From contig NZ_JABKKE010000004.1 in assembly GCF_013166575.1 (NCBI RefSeq), forward strand, positions 110,934 through 174,933: 64,000 nucleotides of DNA. The letters run 5' to 3'. Both the position numbers and the translations under genes were made by a program. Source of the stretch: Xylanibacter rodentium. Lineage in GTDB: Bacteria > Bacteroidota > Bacteroidia > Bacteroidales > Bacteroidaceae. Below are positions 46,869-55,340 of this stretch, in pieces. The notes under the pieces are model-generated. The model saw only the letters and a list, made by a program, of their open reading frames with translations. It was not told the origin of the DNA and did not search any database. Positions within the stretch are counted from its first letter, which is position 1. The number at the start of each line of letters is the position of its first letter.

Positions 46869-48584
46869 ATGAAATATCGCAATATTCTTTTTGCCGTGAC
46901 TGCCGTGCTGCTCACAGCGTCGTGCGGCGACATGCTCGACACGGATTCGGAGATTGTCGAGTTTGAAGAGAACAATCACCTCAACTCCGTTTCCGATACT
47001 GTATACAGCGTGCTCGGCATCATTAACAGGATACAGGTCATCGCCGAGCGCAACGCACTGATAGGCGATGTGCACTCCGATCTCATAGCCACCACCGGAA
47101 AGACGTCGACCGACCTCAAAGCCTTGTCCGACTTCACGGCCGGCATCGGCAACCGATATAATCAGGTGAGCGACTATTATGCCGTAATCAATAACTGCAA
47201 CAACTATCTGGCCAAGGCTGACACAATGCTCACACTGAAAGGCGTGAAGGTGTTCAAGCGCGAATATGTGGCAGTGAAGGTATACCGTGCATGGGCATAT
47301 CTGCAGGCTGTGCAGCTTTACGGCAAATTGCCGTTCGTGACAGCTCCCGTGTATACTGAAAGTCAGGCGCAGGCTGAGTTGCAGAAGCCGTTTTCAGATA
47401 TCCACAGTATCTGTAATTCACTTATCGACGATTTGAAGCCCTATGTTGACGAGCGTGTGCCTGTGCTCGGTGGAAATGTCGATCCCAAATACTTCATCCC
47501 CATCCGTGTAATGCTTGGTGACCTGTGTCTGTGGGCTAATCGGTATGAGGAAGCTGCCCGGTATTACTATGATTACCTTACTCTGCGTGAGGCTCCGAAA
47601 ACCGTTGGAACATATCAGATATATTGGGGCAATATAAAGGATTTCAGTCCGGAGAGTAGACCTTATTATAATAACAGCTATAACCTCTTGTTCACTAAAT
47701 CCAACTCAGAGGTAATATCATGGATTCCGTTGGAGAGCCAGCCTTACTACGGAAACACCAGTCAAGTATACTATCTGTACAACTCCGATGCCACACGCAA
47801 CAACTATTATGTGGAGTTGTCTCCGTCCAAGGGTATGAGGGAGTTGTTCCGCAAACAGCGCTATACACAGGTATATATCGACAACAACAACAATAGGGAC
47901 ACCCTTAGCGGTCCGGATGTAGACCAAATCCTCAATATGGCTTACACGCAGGGCGATCTGCGTTATACATTCAACATCGTATACACTGAAGGTATCAATA
48001 GAGACGAGTATTCGCCTTATTCCACCACAACGCAGAATATCAGGAAGATGACGAACGATGCGTTCATTCTCTATCGTGTGGGTATGGTCTATCTGCGTTT
48101 TGCCGAGGCCCTCAACCGGCTCGGATACACTCAGACCGCCATGGCTATCCTGAAGTACGGTCTGTGTGACAAGAATATCAACGACCGTATCGACGAGACC
48201 GAGCGTGCGGCAGCAGCACGCTTCCTCGTATGGGATCCCGTCGTATTTACCACGAGCAACAGTATCGGTATACACGAACGTGGTTGCGGATTTGTCGATT
48301 GCGACACTATCTCGTACATCATGCCGCAGCCTGCTACAGCTTTGGCCACCCGTCAGGATACTGTCGATTATCAGATTCCGCTTGTAGAGGATATGATAAT
48401 AGAGGAGATGGCGCTCGAGGGTGCTTACGAAGGCAACCGTTTCTATGATCTTATGCGTGTTGCTCTGCGTCGTGAGGATAATTCTTATCTTGCAGATCGC
48501 GTGGCCTTGCGTAATGGAACGGAGGACAATGCCCTGCGTGAACTGCTCAAAAACCGCAGCAATTGGTATCTGCCGTTGAAGTAA
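46869..48584 (+). CDS. SusD/RagB-family nutrient-binding lipoprotein (second pair)
   Basis: 571 residues, lipobox LTASC (C19). SusD features include CGDMLDTDSEIVEF after the cysteine, the helical segment VAVKVYRAWAYLQAVQLYGK (about 137-156) followed by LPFVTAPVYT, and near the C-terminus MIIEEMALEGAYEGNRFYDL then MRVALRR, a variant of the EGKRWFDLVR block. Last gene of the locus; a strong hairpin terminator follows at 48645-48686. Confidence 0.92.
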   Translation: MKYRNILFAVTAVLLTASCGDMLDTDSEIVEFEENNHLNSVSDTVYSVLGIINRIQVIAERNALIGDVHSDLIATTGKTSTDLKALSDFTAGIGNRYNQVSDYYAVINNCNNYLAKADTMLTLKGVKVFKREYVAVKVYRAWAYLQAVQLYGKLPFVTAPVYTESQAQAELQKPFSDIHSICNSLIDDLKPYVDERVPVLGGNVDPKYFIPIRVMLGDLCLWANRYEEAARYYYDYLTLREAPKTVGTYQIYWGNIKDFSPESRPYYNNSYNLLFTKSNSEVISWIPLESQPYYGNTSQVYYLYNSDATRNNYYVELSPSKGMRELFRKQRYTQVYIDNNNNRDTLSGPDVDQILNMAYTQGDLRYTFNIVYTEGINRDEYSPYSTTTQNIRKMTNDAFILYRVGMVYLRFAEALNRLGYTQTAMAILKYGLCDKNINDRIDETERAAAARFLVWDPVVFTTSNSIGIHERGCGFVDCDTISYIMPQPATALATRQDTVDYQIPLVEDMIIEEMALEGAYEGNRFYDLMRVALRREDNSYLADRVALRNGTEDNALRELLKNRSNWYLPLK

Positions 48585-48594
48585 CACTGCAATT

Positions 48595-48618
48595 GTGATG
48601 TGCTTTTTACCACATCAC
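48595..48618 (+). terminator. small hairpin after the second SusD gene
   Basis: GTGATGTG (48595-48602) pairs with CACATCAC (48611-48618) around CTTTTTAC, 10 bases after the stop codon. It may add to termination or stabilise the 3' end. Confidence 0.45.
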
Positions 48619-48644
48619 ATTATGTCATAGTGCATCAAATGCTA

Positions 48645-48686
48645 AAAGAGCCGCGAGACGATTTTATATATGTCTCGCGGCTCTTT
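48645..48686. terminator. strong bidirectional terminator hairpin
   Basis: AAAGAGCCGCGAGAC (48645-48659) is the exact reverse complement of GTCTCGCGGCTCTTT (48672-48686); a 15-bp perfect stem with a 12-base loop and A/T-rich outer ends on both strands. It sits between the converging SusD and Rpn-like genes and can serve both. Confidence 0.8.
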
Positions 48687-48723
48687 CGGTTTGTTTACGT
48701 TTTGAAAGGATGAACTTTATTTG

Positions 48724-49641
48724 TTATAATGACTCCACGTCTTGCTTTGAGAGTCCTGTCATCATGACTATTAAATCCGGGTTCATGCCATGCTGCTTCA
48801 TGCGTTTCGCCGTTTCCGTAATGGCTTTTTCCATACCTTTCTCCATGCCTTCTTCAAGTCCCTCTGCTCGTCCCTCTGCTCGTCCTTCTGCTCGTCCTTC
48901 TGCAAATCCTTCCAGTTTTGCTGTGTCGATAACATCGTTCTGCACCATTATCGCGTCGATGTGCCTGTCATATGCAAGGCGGTCCTGTTTGTTCATAGAT
49001 ATATATTGCAGACGTTTGCTGGCTTCTCCGAGACCGGGAGCAGTAGTGCCATCCTTGATGTGTCCGTTTTTCAGATAGTCGAGCCACTCTTCGAGCGGTG
49101 TGGTGGCCACTTTGTTGAACTCGTTCACACGGATAATGAAATATTCCGGGAAAATGTCTTCGGGTGCCTTCATTCGGATGGTATCGCGCTCTTTAGCGTT
49201 GACTACGAGTGTGTCGTCAGTATGTACACCACGGAATGTAGTACGACCGTGATAGAGATAGTCGGAGCCTTGTCCGAGATCGAAATAAAGTATGTTGATG
49301 GAATAGACTTTCTTCACTTTGTCATACTTCTCACCGAGTGAGATATGTTCCGTTATGGCCTTGGCCACACCGTAGAGTATTCGCTCAAGGTAATACAACT
49401 CTCGCGTGAGCTGTATCTCGACAATGATTATCTCGCCTTTGCTGTTGGTAGCCTTGATGTCTACACGGTTGAACTTGTCGTACATATACTCCTGATTGCC
49501 TTCGCTCTCGAGTATTTCGGTGATATGTATCTGTTCGTTGAGAAGAACGGTTACAAGTCCTTCGAGCACGCCAAAATTAGCCTTGTCGCGTAGCATGCGC
49601 TTGGCGGCCCAGTCGAAACGTATGTATTTGTTGTCGCACAT
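48724..49641 (-). CDS. Rpn-family PD-(D/E)XK nuclease / putative transposase
   Basis: 305 residues. The N-terminal IRFDWAAKRMLRDKANFGVL and the nuclease motif D61 (NRVDIKA) ... E75-x-Q77 (IIIVEIQLT) are those of the Rpn / PDDEXK_2 family, which in Escherichia coli promotes RecA-independent recombination and in Bacteroidota occurs in many dispersed copies. The C-terminal part holds an in-frame tandem repeat, GRAEGRAEGRAEGLEEG (about residues 249-265), encoded by a 12-base repeat at about 48860-48907, and a helical tail. It may be a selfish element or act in phage defence; it is not an intact insertion sequence, as I see no terminal inverted repeats. ATG 49641 is used. Confidence 0.88.
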   Translation of the reverse strand: MCDNKYIRFDWAAKRMLRDKANFGVLEGLVTVLLNEQIHITEILESEGNQEYMYDKFNRVDIKATNSKGEIIIVEIQLTRELYYLERILYGVAKAITEHISLGEKYDKVKKVYSINILYFDLGQGSDYLYHGRTTFRGVHTDDTLVVNAKERDTIRMKAPEDIFPEYFIIRVNEFNKVATTPLEEWLDYLKNGHIKDGTTAPGLGEASKRLQYISMNKQDRLAYDRHIDAIMVQNDVIDTAKLEGFAEGRAEGRAEGRAEGLEEGMEKGMEKAITETAKRMKQHGMNPDLIVMMTGLSKQDVESL

Positions 49642-49879
49642 ATATTGAATAAATTTCGTTTATACCGAATTAATGCAGCCCACGGTTCTGACAGATTTCA
49701 TTTGTGATGGAAAGAGGTCGGAAACGGTCATGACCGTCTGGTGTTGTCAAAATGTGTGGCTGTAAAGTGCAAATATAGTATCTTTAGGTGAGACGGCAAA
49801 GCGTATCACAAAAAATCTTCTGTATTTTCTGTGTGCCATTTGATGTTTTAGCCCAAACGGATTGTCTGAAAAAATATAA

Positions 49880-50215
49880 CAATTTACTTCGTCGTCCGTT
49901 GCAAAAATGTTTTTTGCCACCGACGGGCCGAAAAACGGCAAATTTGCGTCAAAATAGGAAGCGTTGATAATCAGTGTGTTATGCGATTTTGCATTCAATG
50001 ACACCGTGTAATAAAAGCAGAGAGGCCCTCCCGACCTTGCCGTGGCGGCCTCCCGGCTTTCCAACGAGGCCGTCGCGGAGAGCCAACTACGCCGTAACAG
50101 CGATGCCGGGAGGCCCTTACGGCAAAAATCCGATGTCCGAAATGCGTGTCAAGAAAGCAGAGAGAGCCTCCCGGTTTTTCTATTTCGGGAAAAAGGAAAT
50201 GTGTTTTTTTAAGAA
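49880..50215. repeat. modular repeat B, copy 3
   Basis: Hairpin region with GCAAAAATGTTTTTTGCCAC and GCCGAAAAACGGCAAATTTG, then AAGCAGAGAGGCCCTCCCGA (50016), CCGGGAGGCCCTTACGGCAA (about 50107-50126), AAATGCGTGTCAAGAAAGCA (50139) and a tail GGAAATGTGTTTTTTTAAGA like that of copy 2. The ATCCCCCAAAGGGGGAT module is absent. It fills most of the gap between the divergent Rpn and BspA-like genes; apart from the -7 box at 50573 I see nothing in 50216-50631. Confidence 0.75.
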
Positions 50216-50572
50216 TAATCTTTATCTTTTTATTGCTCCATGCCTTGTTAAGGATGAAACGTTTATTGTGGCTGCTGTTTGGACGATAATAATGCAATAG
50301 TTTCTGTATATATCTGGGATTGGATTCGGCCGATTGCAGTGCTCGAACCTTTCTTGTTCCAATACCGTTTGGCTGTCATCGGTTATGAAAAAGGATTATG
50401 GCGTATCAAGAAATAGCCCTGCCTTTGAAAAGAGATGAAACACGTATATATGCTTATGTCTTAATTTACCTTTTTAGGAGCAAGTTTCCGTAAGAATGTA
50501 CTCCAATGTTGATTGTATACGGAAATAAAACAATTTGAAACAGATGACAAAGTGTATTAGATATAAATGAAC

Positions 50573-50580
50573 TACTTTTG
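50573..50580 (+). promoter_or_regulatory. -7 box of the BspA-like gene
   Basis: TACTTTTG, 51 bases before ATG 50632; -33 element unclear. Confidence 0.4.
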
Positions 50581-50631
50581 TCGGCGAATTTCAATACATA
50601 AGAAATATAAACTATTAATTACTATAAAATA

Positions 50632-52125
50632 ATGTTTACAGTTAAACCAACTATTTTAAAAAGAATAGTGTTGTTGGCTGCAATTTGGCTGATAACGGGC
50701 ACTTTGGTTTTCGGTCGTATTACATTTACCGAGAATGGTTTTGAGTGCAAAGTGTTGCCCAGTTCCAATGCTGTGATGATATTGGAATACAAAAACCGAG
50801 TGTCTATGTCAGTAGACACAGTGTTTCATATACCGTCGATAATAGTTTATGATGGCAAGACTTTTAAAGTGGAAAGCATAGGCGAAAACGCATTTGCCGG
50901 TCTTGCCAGTTTGTGCTCTGTCGTGATAGACGAAGGAGTGGAGGTTATAAATGATAAAGCTTTTAACTGTTGTGTCAATTTACGGTCTGTTCGTATTCCT
51001 TCGACATTGACGGAGGTTGGATATGGAGTTTTTTCAGGTTGTCACAGTCTGACGGAGATAATTGTAGACCCGCGTAACAAATATTTGGATTCGCGTGAAA
51101 ACTCAAATGCCATTATAGATTCAGAGGAGGACAAACTATTAACGGCTTGTTCCGCAACAAGAATACCGAATACGGTAAGGTCAATCGGTGATTATGCTTT
51201 TTCGTATTGCAGTGGTATAAAGGAGCTTGTAATACCCGAAGGAGTAGAGACGATAGGGGATTGTGCGTTTCTTGGATGCAGTTCGCTGTGCCGTATATCA
51301 TTGCCACGGTCTCTCCATGGGATAGGTTATGAAGCATTTGTGGGCTGTAGAGCTTTAGAGGCGTTGTTTATACCGGAGAATGTCACGACAATACATGAAA
51401 GTAGTCTTTTTGGTGGGTGCGATAGGCTGACTTACGTTGCAGTGGATGCAGCCAATACCGTGTTCGATTCGCGTTCCGGTTGTAATGGCATTGTCAGAAA
51501 AGCCGACTCGTTGCTCATTGCTGCCTGTCCGGGTACTATAGTTGTAGATGGTATTGCCGGACTTGGCAACGAGTGTTTTGGCAGACAGAAAATCCATAAT
51601 GTCAGTCTGCCGAAGTCTGTTGTCCGTATATCTTCAAGTGCTTTTATGGGTTGTAATGAAATAGAATCCGTTTCTGTAAGTCCGGCCAATCCGTATTACT
51701 CGTCTCCTTCAGGTTCAAATGCCATTCTTACCAAAGATGGCAAAAACGTTGTACTTGGATGTCGCAACACGATTATTCCTGAAGGCGTTGTCGAGATATC
51801 AGAGAATGCTTTTTCAGGCAGAGTTTCGGATGAGGTGTTACGTTTGCCTGAAGGTTTGCTCACAATAGAACCTTATGCCTTTTCCGGTTGCGACGGTATT
51901 TACCAACTCATAATTCCACAATCGGTCACATCAATCGGTGAGGGAGCATTCTGCAGATGCCGCAACCTTGCCGTGGTGCAGATGCTTTGTCCGTTGCAGA
52001 TAATACGACCTTATACATTCGGCGACTGCAATAATTTGCGTGTAGTCAGCCTGCCGGATGGAGTGGGGAAGATTTGTGATACGGCATTTAAAAATTGCGG
52101 GAAATATCAGACTATACGAATATGA
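50632..52125 (+). CDS. BspA-like leucine-rich-repeat surface protein (LRR_5)
   Basis: 497 residues. An N-terminal hydrophobic segment (IVLLAAIWLITGTLVFG) directs export. From about residue 75 onward there are some twelve BspA-type repeats of about 23 residues with the pattern I..G.FAGC..L..I.IPEGV..I, for example VRSIGDYAFSYCSGIKELVI and PEGVETIGDCAFLGCSSLCR. Insertions of the form NKYLDSRENSNAIIDSEEDK are also typical. Such proteins bind fibronectin or other bacteria in oral Bacteroidales. No C-terminal sorting domain is evident; it ends shortly after the last repeat. The two small genes downstream may be cotranscribed. Confidence 0.88.
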   Translation: MFTVKPTILKRIVLLAAIWLITGTLVFGRITFTENGFECKVLPSSNAVMILEYKNRVSMSVDTVFHIPSIIVYDGKTFKVESIGENAFAGLASLCSVVIDEGVEVINDKAFNCCVNLRSVRIPSTLTEVGYGVFSGCHSLTEIIVDPRNKYLDSRENSNAIIDSEEDKLLTACSATRIPNTVRSIGDYAFSYCSGIKELVIPEGVETIGDCAFLGCSSLCRISLPRSLHGIGYEAFVGCRALEALFIPENVTTIHESSLFGGCDRLTYVAVDAANTVFDSRSGCNGIVRKADSLLIAACPGTIVVDGIAGLGNECFGRQKIHNVSLPKSVVRISSSAFMGCNEIESVSVSPANPYYSSPSGSNAILTKDGKNVVLGCRNTIIPEGVVEISENAFSGRVSDEVLRLPEGLLTIEPYAFSGCDGIYQLIIPQSVTSIGEGAFCRCRNLAVVQMLCPLQIIRPYTFGDCNNLRVVSLPDGVGKICDTAFKNCGKYQTIRI

Positions 52126-52183
52126 AACTGATATTGTCAGGCGCAGAAAATATGGGGATGTCCTCGTCCAATTTAACTTGTCT

Positions 52184-52501
52184 ATGTTAGCATTTGAAAT
52201 ACATATAAATGACCGTGAACCGTTGGTTGTCGCGGCAGAGAATCTTGCTTTTATAAGTTTGAGCTATGGTGTTGGAGTAAAGAATCCGGATTATATTTTA
52301 GTGGCAGGGGCAGATGACTCATTCTATTATACTTGGTTTGACGATAAAGTACGGGCCGGAGATAATGTTTTTGTGAGGGTTGTCAATGTCACTAAATCCA
52401 ATGTTTCATATCCCCAAACAGCCACGGAGCGGAATCGTGACCAAATGAAGCAGGAGTTTGAACGTCTGAAACAAGAACTCAAAGACAAGCACTTGTTATG
52501 A
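52184..52501 (+). CDS. small uncharacterised protein, first of a paralogous pair
   Basis: ATG 52184 (MLAFEIHINDREPLVVAAEN) gives 105 residues and a 58-base gap after the BspA-like gene; a start at 52058 would overlap that gene. No signal peptide. A beta-rich domain (residues about 1-75), with FYYTWFDDKVRAGDNVFVRV near its end, is followed by a short charged helix (NRDQMKQEFERLKQELKDKH). The same layout, with a matching WTGGHLAVGDEIQVEFADID segment, occurs in the next gene, whose ATG overlaps this stop codon (ATGA). Not a family I can name with confidence. Confidence 0.65.
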   Translation: MLAFEIHINDREPLVVAAENLAFISLSYGVGVKNPDYILVAGADDSFYYTWFDDKVRAGDNVFVRVVNVTKSNVSYPQTATERNRDQMKQEFERLKQELKDKHLL

Positions 52502-52893
52502 AAGGAATTGTTGTTAAAAGTAATATTGCGGGGAAAAAGGATTTTTTTGAAATAGCTATTCCCGATGGTGTTGTTGACGTAATGATTAATTTCGCACGGT
52601 ATAACGGGGCATATTGGAGTGTTGGAGGTTTGAAGATGCCGGATTGTGTAAATTTGTCATGGACAGGGGGACATCTTGCAGTTGGTGATGAAATACAAGT
52701 GGAGTTTGCCGATATTGACAAGATGATACCTCCTGTACATCAGGAAAGCTTCTCTACTATTAAAGAACGTATGGCTGCAGTGGCGGATGAAGATGATGAT
52801 GTTGTGGATTTGCAACGCAAACTTGAACGTTATTATCGCTTGAAGGCTATATTGGAAGATGAAAAACTGATAGAAGCGAGTGATGAAGATTAA
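52498..52893 (+). CDS. small uncharacterised protein, second of a paralogous pair
   Basis: 131 residues, start overlapping the preceding stop codon by four bases (ATGA), so the two are translationally coupled. A beta-rich N-terminal domain (FFEIAIPDGVVDVMINFARY, WSVGGLKMPD, LAVGDEIQVEFADIDKM) is followed by an acidic linker (AVADEDDDVVDLQRKLERYY) and a helix. No signal peptide or membrane segment, so cytoplasmic. The alignment with the upstream protein is by eye and weak outside the GD(E/N)-containing strand pair. The pair could be immunity-like or regulatory proteins, but nothing in the sequence proves a role. Confidence 0.65.
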   Translation: MKGIVVKSNIAGKKDFFEIAIPDGVVDVMINFARYNGAYWSVGGLKMPDCVNLSWTGGHLAVGDEIQVEFADIDKMIPPVHQESFSTIKERMAAVADEDDDVVDLQRKLERYYRLKAILEDEKLIEASDED

Positions 52894-53037
52894 GCATATT
52901 TTAATGATAAATCAATTGACAGTTCGCTTGTTGGCGTGGTGGTTAAGTTGTCATATTCAGGCAGAATTGGAATGGAAATAGGTCTCCAAGTTTGTTTTAA
53001 CGTGATAAACGGAAAGGGCATTGTCCAAGTTTTCCAA

Positions 53038-53062
53038 ATTGGCAAGTTTGTTTGTTGCCAAT
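53038..53062 (+). terminator. hairpin downstream of the small paralogous genes
   Basis: ATTGGCAA (53038-53045) and TTGCCAAT (53055-53062) form a perfect 8-bp stem with a 9-base loop, followed by CCTTAATTTCTT. A plausible but not strong terminator, 145 bases after the stop codon at 52893. The rest of 52894-53224 holds nothing I recognise. Confidence 0.45.
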
Positions 53063-53224
53063 CCTTAATTTCTTAATAATGCCGTTATACTGCATGAATG
53101 CGATTGTCATATAGGAAGCCGGGATATACCATGCTGTCCGTTGCTATTGTTTTTCAAAACGCCTGCTGCTACAAAAAGAAAACAACTTGCGACAAACGGA
53201 AAATCCATTATGAAACAAACAATT

Positions 53225-53295
53225 TACCTTTGCCGAAAACAAGCCGCATTCCGGTATGTCGCTCAAACGGGCTTGGCGGTCTTGCCATAAATTTG
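53225..53295 (+). promoter_or_regulatory. two candidate -7 boxes before the GH30 gene
   Basis: TACCTTTG at 53225-53232 and TAAATTTG at 53288-53295 both match the consensus; the second, 60 bases before ATG 53355, is in the better position. Neither has a clear -33 box. Confidence 0.4.
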
Positions 53296-53354
53296 CGTTA
53301 TATTTATAACCGTAAGCAAACTGTAGTACATTCAATAAACATCTATAAGCAAGA

Positions 53355-54923
53355 ATGAAAAGAATAAAGAAAAGACTGATATTGGTAGCTATGCTGTTTG
53401 CCGCCGTTCATACACAGGCGCAGGAAACAGTTGTGCGTCCGGAGACTGATCCTACGCTGACCACTCTCCAGCTCACAGTCAACACAACCCGATACCAACG
53501 TGTCACAGGATTTGGCGCGGCAGCCTGTTTTGGCCTCATGGAGCCTATACAGGATCCTTCTGTCATTGACAAGCTTTACGGCCCGGACTCGAAAGTGGGA
53601 CTCAACATCTTGCGAATGGAAATATCTCCCAATATGGTGGGCGATGTGAAAGAGCAGTGGTGGGACACTCCCTACGATTGGCACGGATATCTGCCTGTGA
53701 CAAAGCGCGCCAAGGAACTCGGGGCCATCGTGTTCGGCACCCCATGGTCGCCACCTGCCATATACAAGACGAACAATAGCGCGAGCGGTGGGCAGGTGAC
53801 CAATGAGGACGGAACTACAAGCGGTGAGCGTGGCAAACTTAAGACGGAGAACTATAAGGACTTTTTTCCTTGGCTCAACACGTTCCTTACATATATGTCC
53901 AACAACGGGGTGAATGTAGATGCCGTGGCTTTGCAGAACGAACCCGACTGGTGGGTATCGTATAGCGGTTGTCTTTATGAACCTGCGGAACTGCATGAGT
54001 TGGTGCTTAAGTATGCCAAACGCCTCAACAAGAGCAAATTTGGTGTGAAAATTATAGGAGGCGAGAGCCTGTGCTTTGATACGAGATTCACCGATGCCCT
54101 GCTCGACGACCCCGAGACAGCCAAGCACATCGAGATACTTGGCGGCCATATTTACGGCAATCCTCCTTTGAAAAATATGAAGACCGTGGCTACCAAGGGC
54201 TTGAGTATGGGCAAGGAGACATGGATGACAGAGCACAGTTTCGATCCGCGTGGCGAGAGGCCTGGTGATGAAAGGGTTATCGATCTGCCTACATGGCATG
54301 AGGAACTGCTGTTTGCCGAAGAACTCAACGAGTCGATGCTGGCCAATGCCTCAGCCTATATTTATTGGTATATGATAGCCCATTGGTCGTTCATTGGTTC
54401 GGGAGAACAGACATTGCAGCCGGGTAACGAAAAGGGAAAACTGCTCAGACGCGGACTTATCATGTCGCACTTTGCAAAGCATCTTCCGGGTGCTACACGA
54501 CTCGGCTATTCGTCGTCTGCGGCAGAACGCACCAATGCACCGGTGGAATTCTCTTCGTATATCAAGGGCGACTCGCTCATAGTGCTGGCTATAGACACCC
54601 TGCCGCGCGACTATAATCTGAAGATGAAACTGCCGTACAAGGTAAAAGGCGGCAAGCGTATACAGAGTACGGAAGATGCGGTTGTGGCAGAGGCTACACT
54701 CGATATCAGTGAGCCGTCGGATGAGCTGACGTTCCGTTTCCCGGGCCGGAGTCTTTCCACCTATATATTTACCATTGACAACGGCACCAATGCCATTGAA
54801 ACGGTGGAGGCCGAAGAACAAGTGGTACGTGATGACGAAGGATGGTACAACATGAAAGGACAGAGGGTGGAGAATCCGAAAGGCGGAGTGTTTGTACATC
54901 GTGGAAAGAAAATTGTTAGATAA
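53355..54923 (+). CDS. GH30 family glycoside hydrolase
   Basis: 522 residues with a signal peptide (cleavage near HTQAQ). GH30 barrel features are RVTGFGAAACFG (49-60), NILRMEISPN, TPWSPPAIYKTN (129-140), acid/base E196 in LQNEPDWW and nucleophile E293 in WMTEHSFD, followed by a small beta-sandwich to about 470. In GH30_8 glucuronoxylanases an arginine that holds the 4-O-methylglucuronate follows the YVWWY motif; here the matching stretch is AYIYWYMIAHWSFIGSG, with no arginine. The substrate could therefore be arabinoxylan without glucuronate or another glycan. The C-terminus (WYNMKGQRVENPKGGVFVHR) is a putative sorting-type tail. Monocistronic. Confidence 0.88.
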   Translation: MKRIKKRLILVAMLFAAVHTQAQETVVRPETDPTLTTLQLTVNTTRYQRVTGFGAAACFGLMEPIQDPSVIDKLYGPDSKVGLNILRMEISPNMVGDVKEQWWDTPYDWHGYLPVTKRAKELGAIVFGTPWSPPAIYKTNNSASGGQVTNEDGTTSGERGKLKTENYKDFFPWLNTFLTYMSNNGVNVDAVALQNEPDWWVSYSGCLYEPAELHELVLKYAKRLNKSKFGVKIIGGESLCFDTRFTDALLDDPETAKHIEILGGHIYGNPPLKNMKTVATKGLSMGKETWMTEHSFDPRGERPGDERVIDLPTWHEELLFAEELNESMLANASAYIYWYMIAHWSFIGSGEQTLQPGNEKGKLLRRGLIMSHFAKHLPGATRLGYSSSAAERTNAPVEFSSYIKGDSLIVLAIDTLPRDYNLKMKLPYKVKGGKRIQSTEDAVVAEATLDISEPSDELTFRFPGRSLSTYIFTIDNGTNAIETVEAEEQVVRDDEGWYNMKGQRVENPKGGVFVHRGKKIVR

Positions 54924-54984
54924 AATATTATAAGCCAGACCTGTTAGTCGGATATTGTTGTTCCGATGAACTTTTTAAAGCAAG

Positions 54985-55020
54985 TCCGCCGGAGGCGGTG
55001 ACGTTTTCGGCGGATGTTTT
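54985..55020 (+). terminator. candidate terminator after the GH30 gene
   Basis: TCCGCCG (54985-54991) pairs with CGGCGGA (55008-55014) and is followed by TGTTTT; 61 bases after the stop codon. Confidence 0.45.
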
Positions 55021-55229
55021 GACGGCAATACGGTGACAGAATGTTCAGGATGCTAGTCAGGTAGGGCATTGATTGATGGAGTTAGTAAATTTCATATACA
55101 GTTGTTAGTTAGTATTATGTAGTCAGTTTAATGCGGAAGGATACAGTCTGTTGTGTAGACATGCTGTTATTCCCGAAACATATGGATTGGATATGCAGGA
55201 AGGTGAAGATTAAAAAGTATGTAGGTGAG

Positions 55230-55275
55230 TGAAGTCCGTTGGCTGCTGTTGCGGCTTGGCGGGCTTCATTTTTTA
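55230..55275 (+). terminator. second terminator-like hairpin in the GH30-CE1 gap
   Basis: TGAAGTCCG (55230-55238) pairs with CGGGCTTCA (55260-55268) with one G-U pair, then TTTTTTTATTT. It is 300 bases after the GH30 gene with no coding region between, so it might end a small unannotated RNA. Confidence 0.4.
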
Positions 55276-55340
55276 TTTATTTGATTTGGAATTAATTGTG
55301 CTTTGTTTATTGTAGACAGGTATGGGGTAAATATAGTATT

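Noticed and set aside
48860..48907. CRISPR-like short tandem repeat
   Set aside because: It is a 12-base in-frame coding repeat inside the Rpn-like gene.
48724..49641. Complete insertion sequence around the Rpn-like gene
   Set aside because: No terminal inverted repeats or target duplications seen on either side; the strong hairpin on one side is a terminator shared with the SusD gene.
49974..50300. A 108-codon plus-strand frame in repeat B copy 3
   Set aside because: Open on both strands, as expected from GC-rich repeat blocks; the shared GGPYGK and KKAER segments deserve a test but do not prove coding.
53098..53358. An 86-codon frame before the GH30 gene
   Set aside because: No homology or signal, overlaps the likely promoter and the first bases of the GH30 gene.
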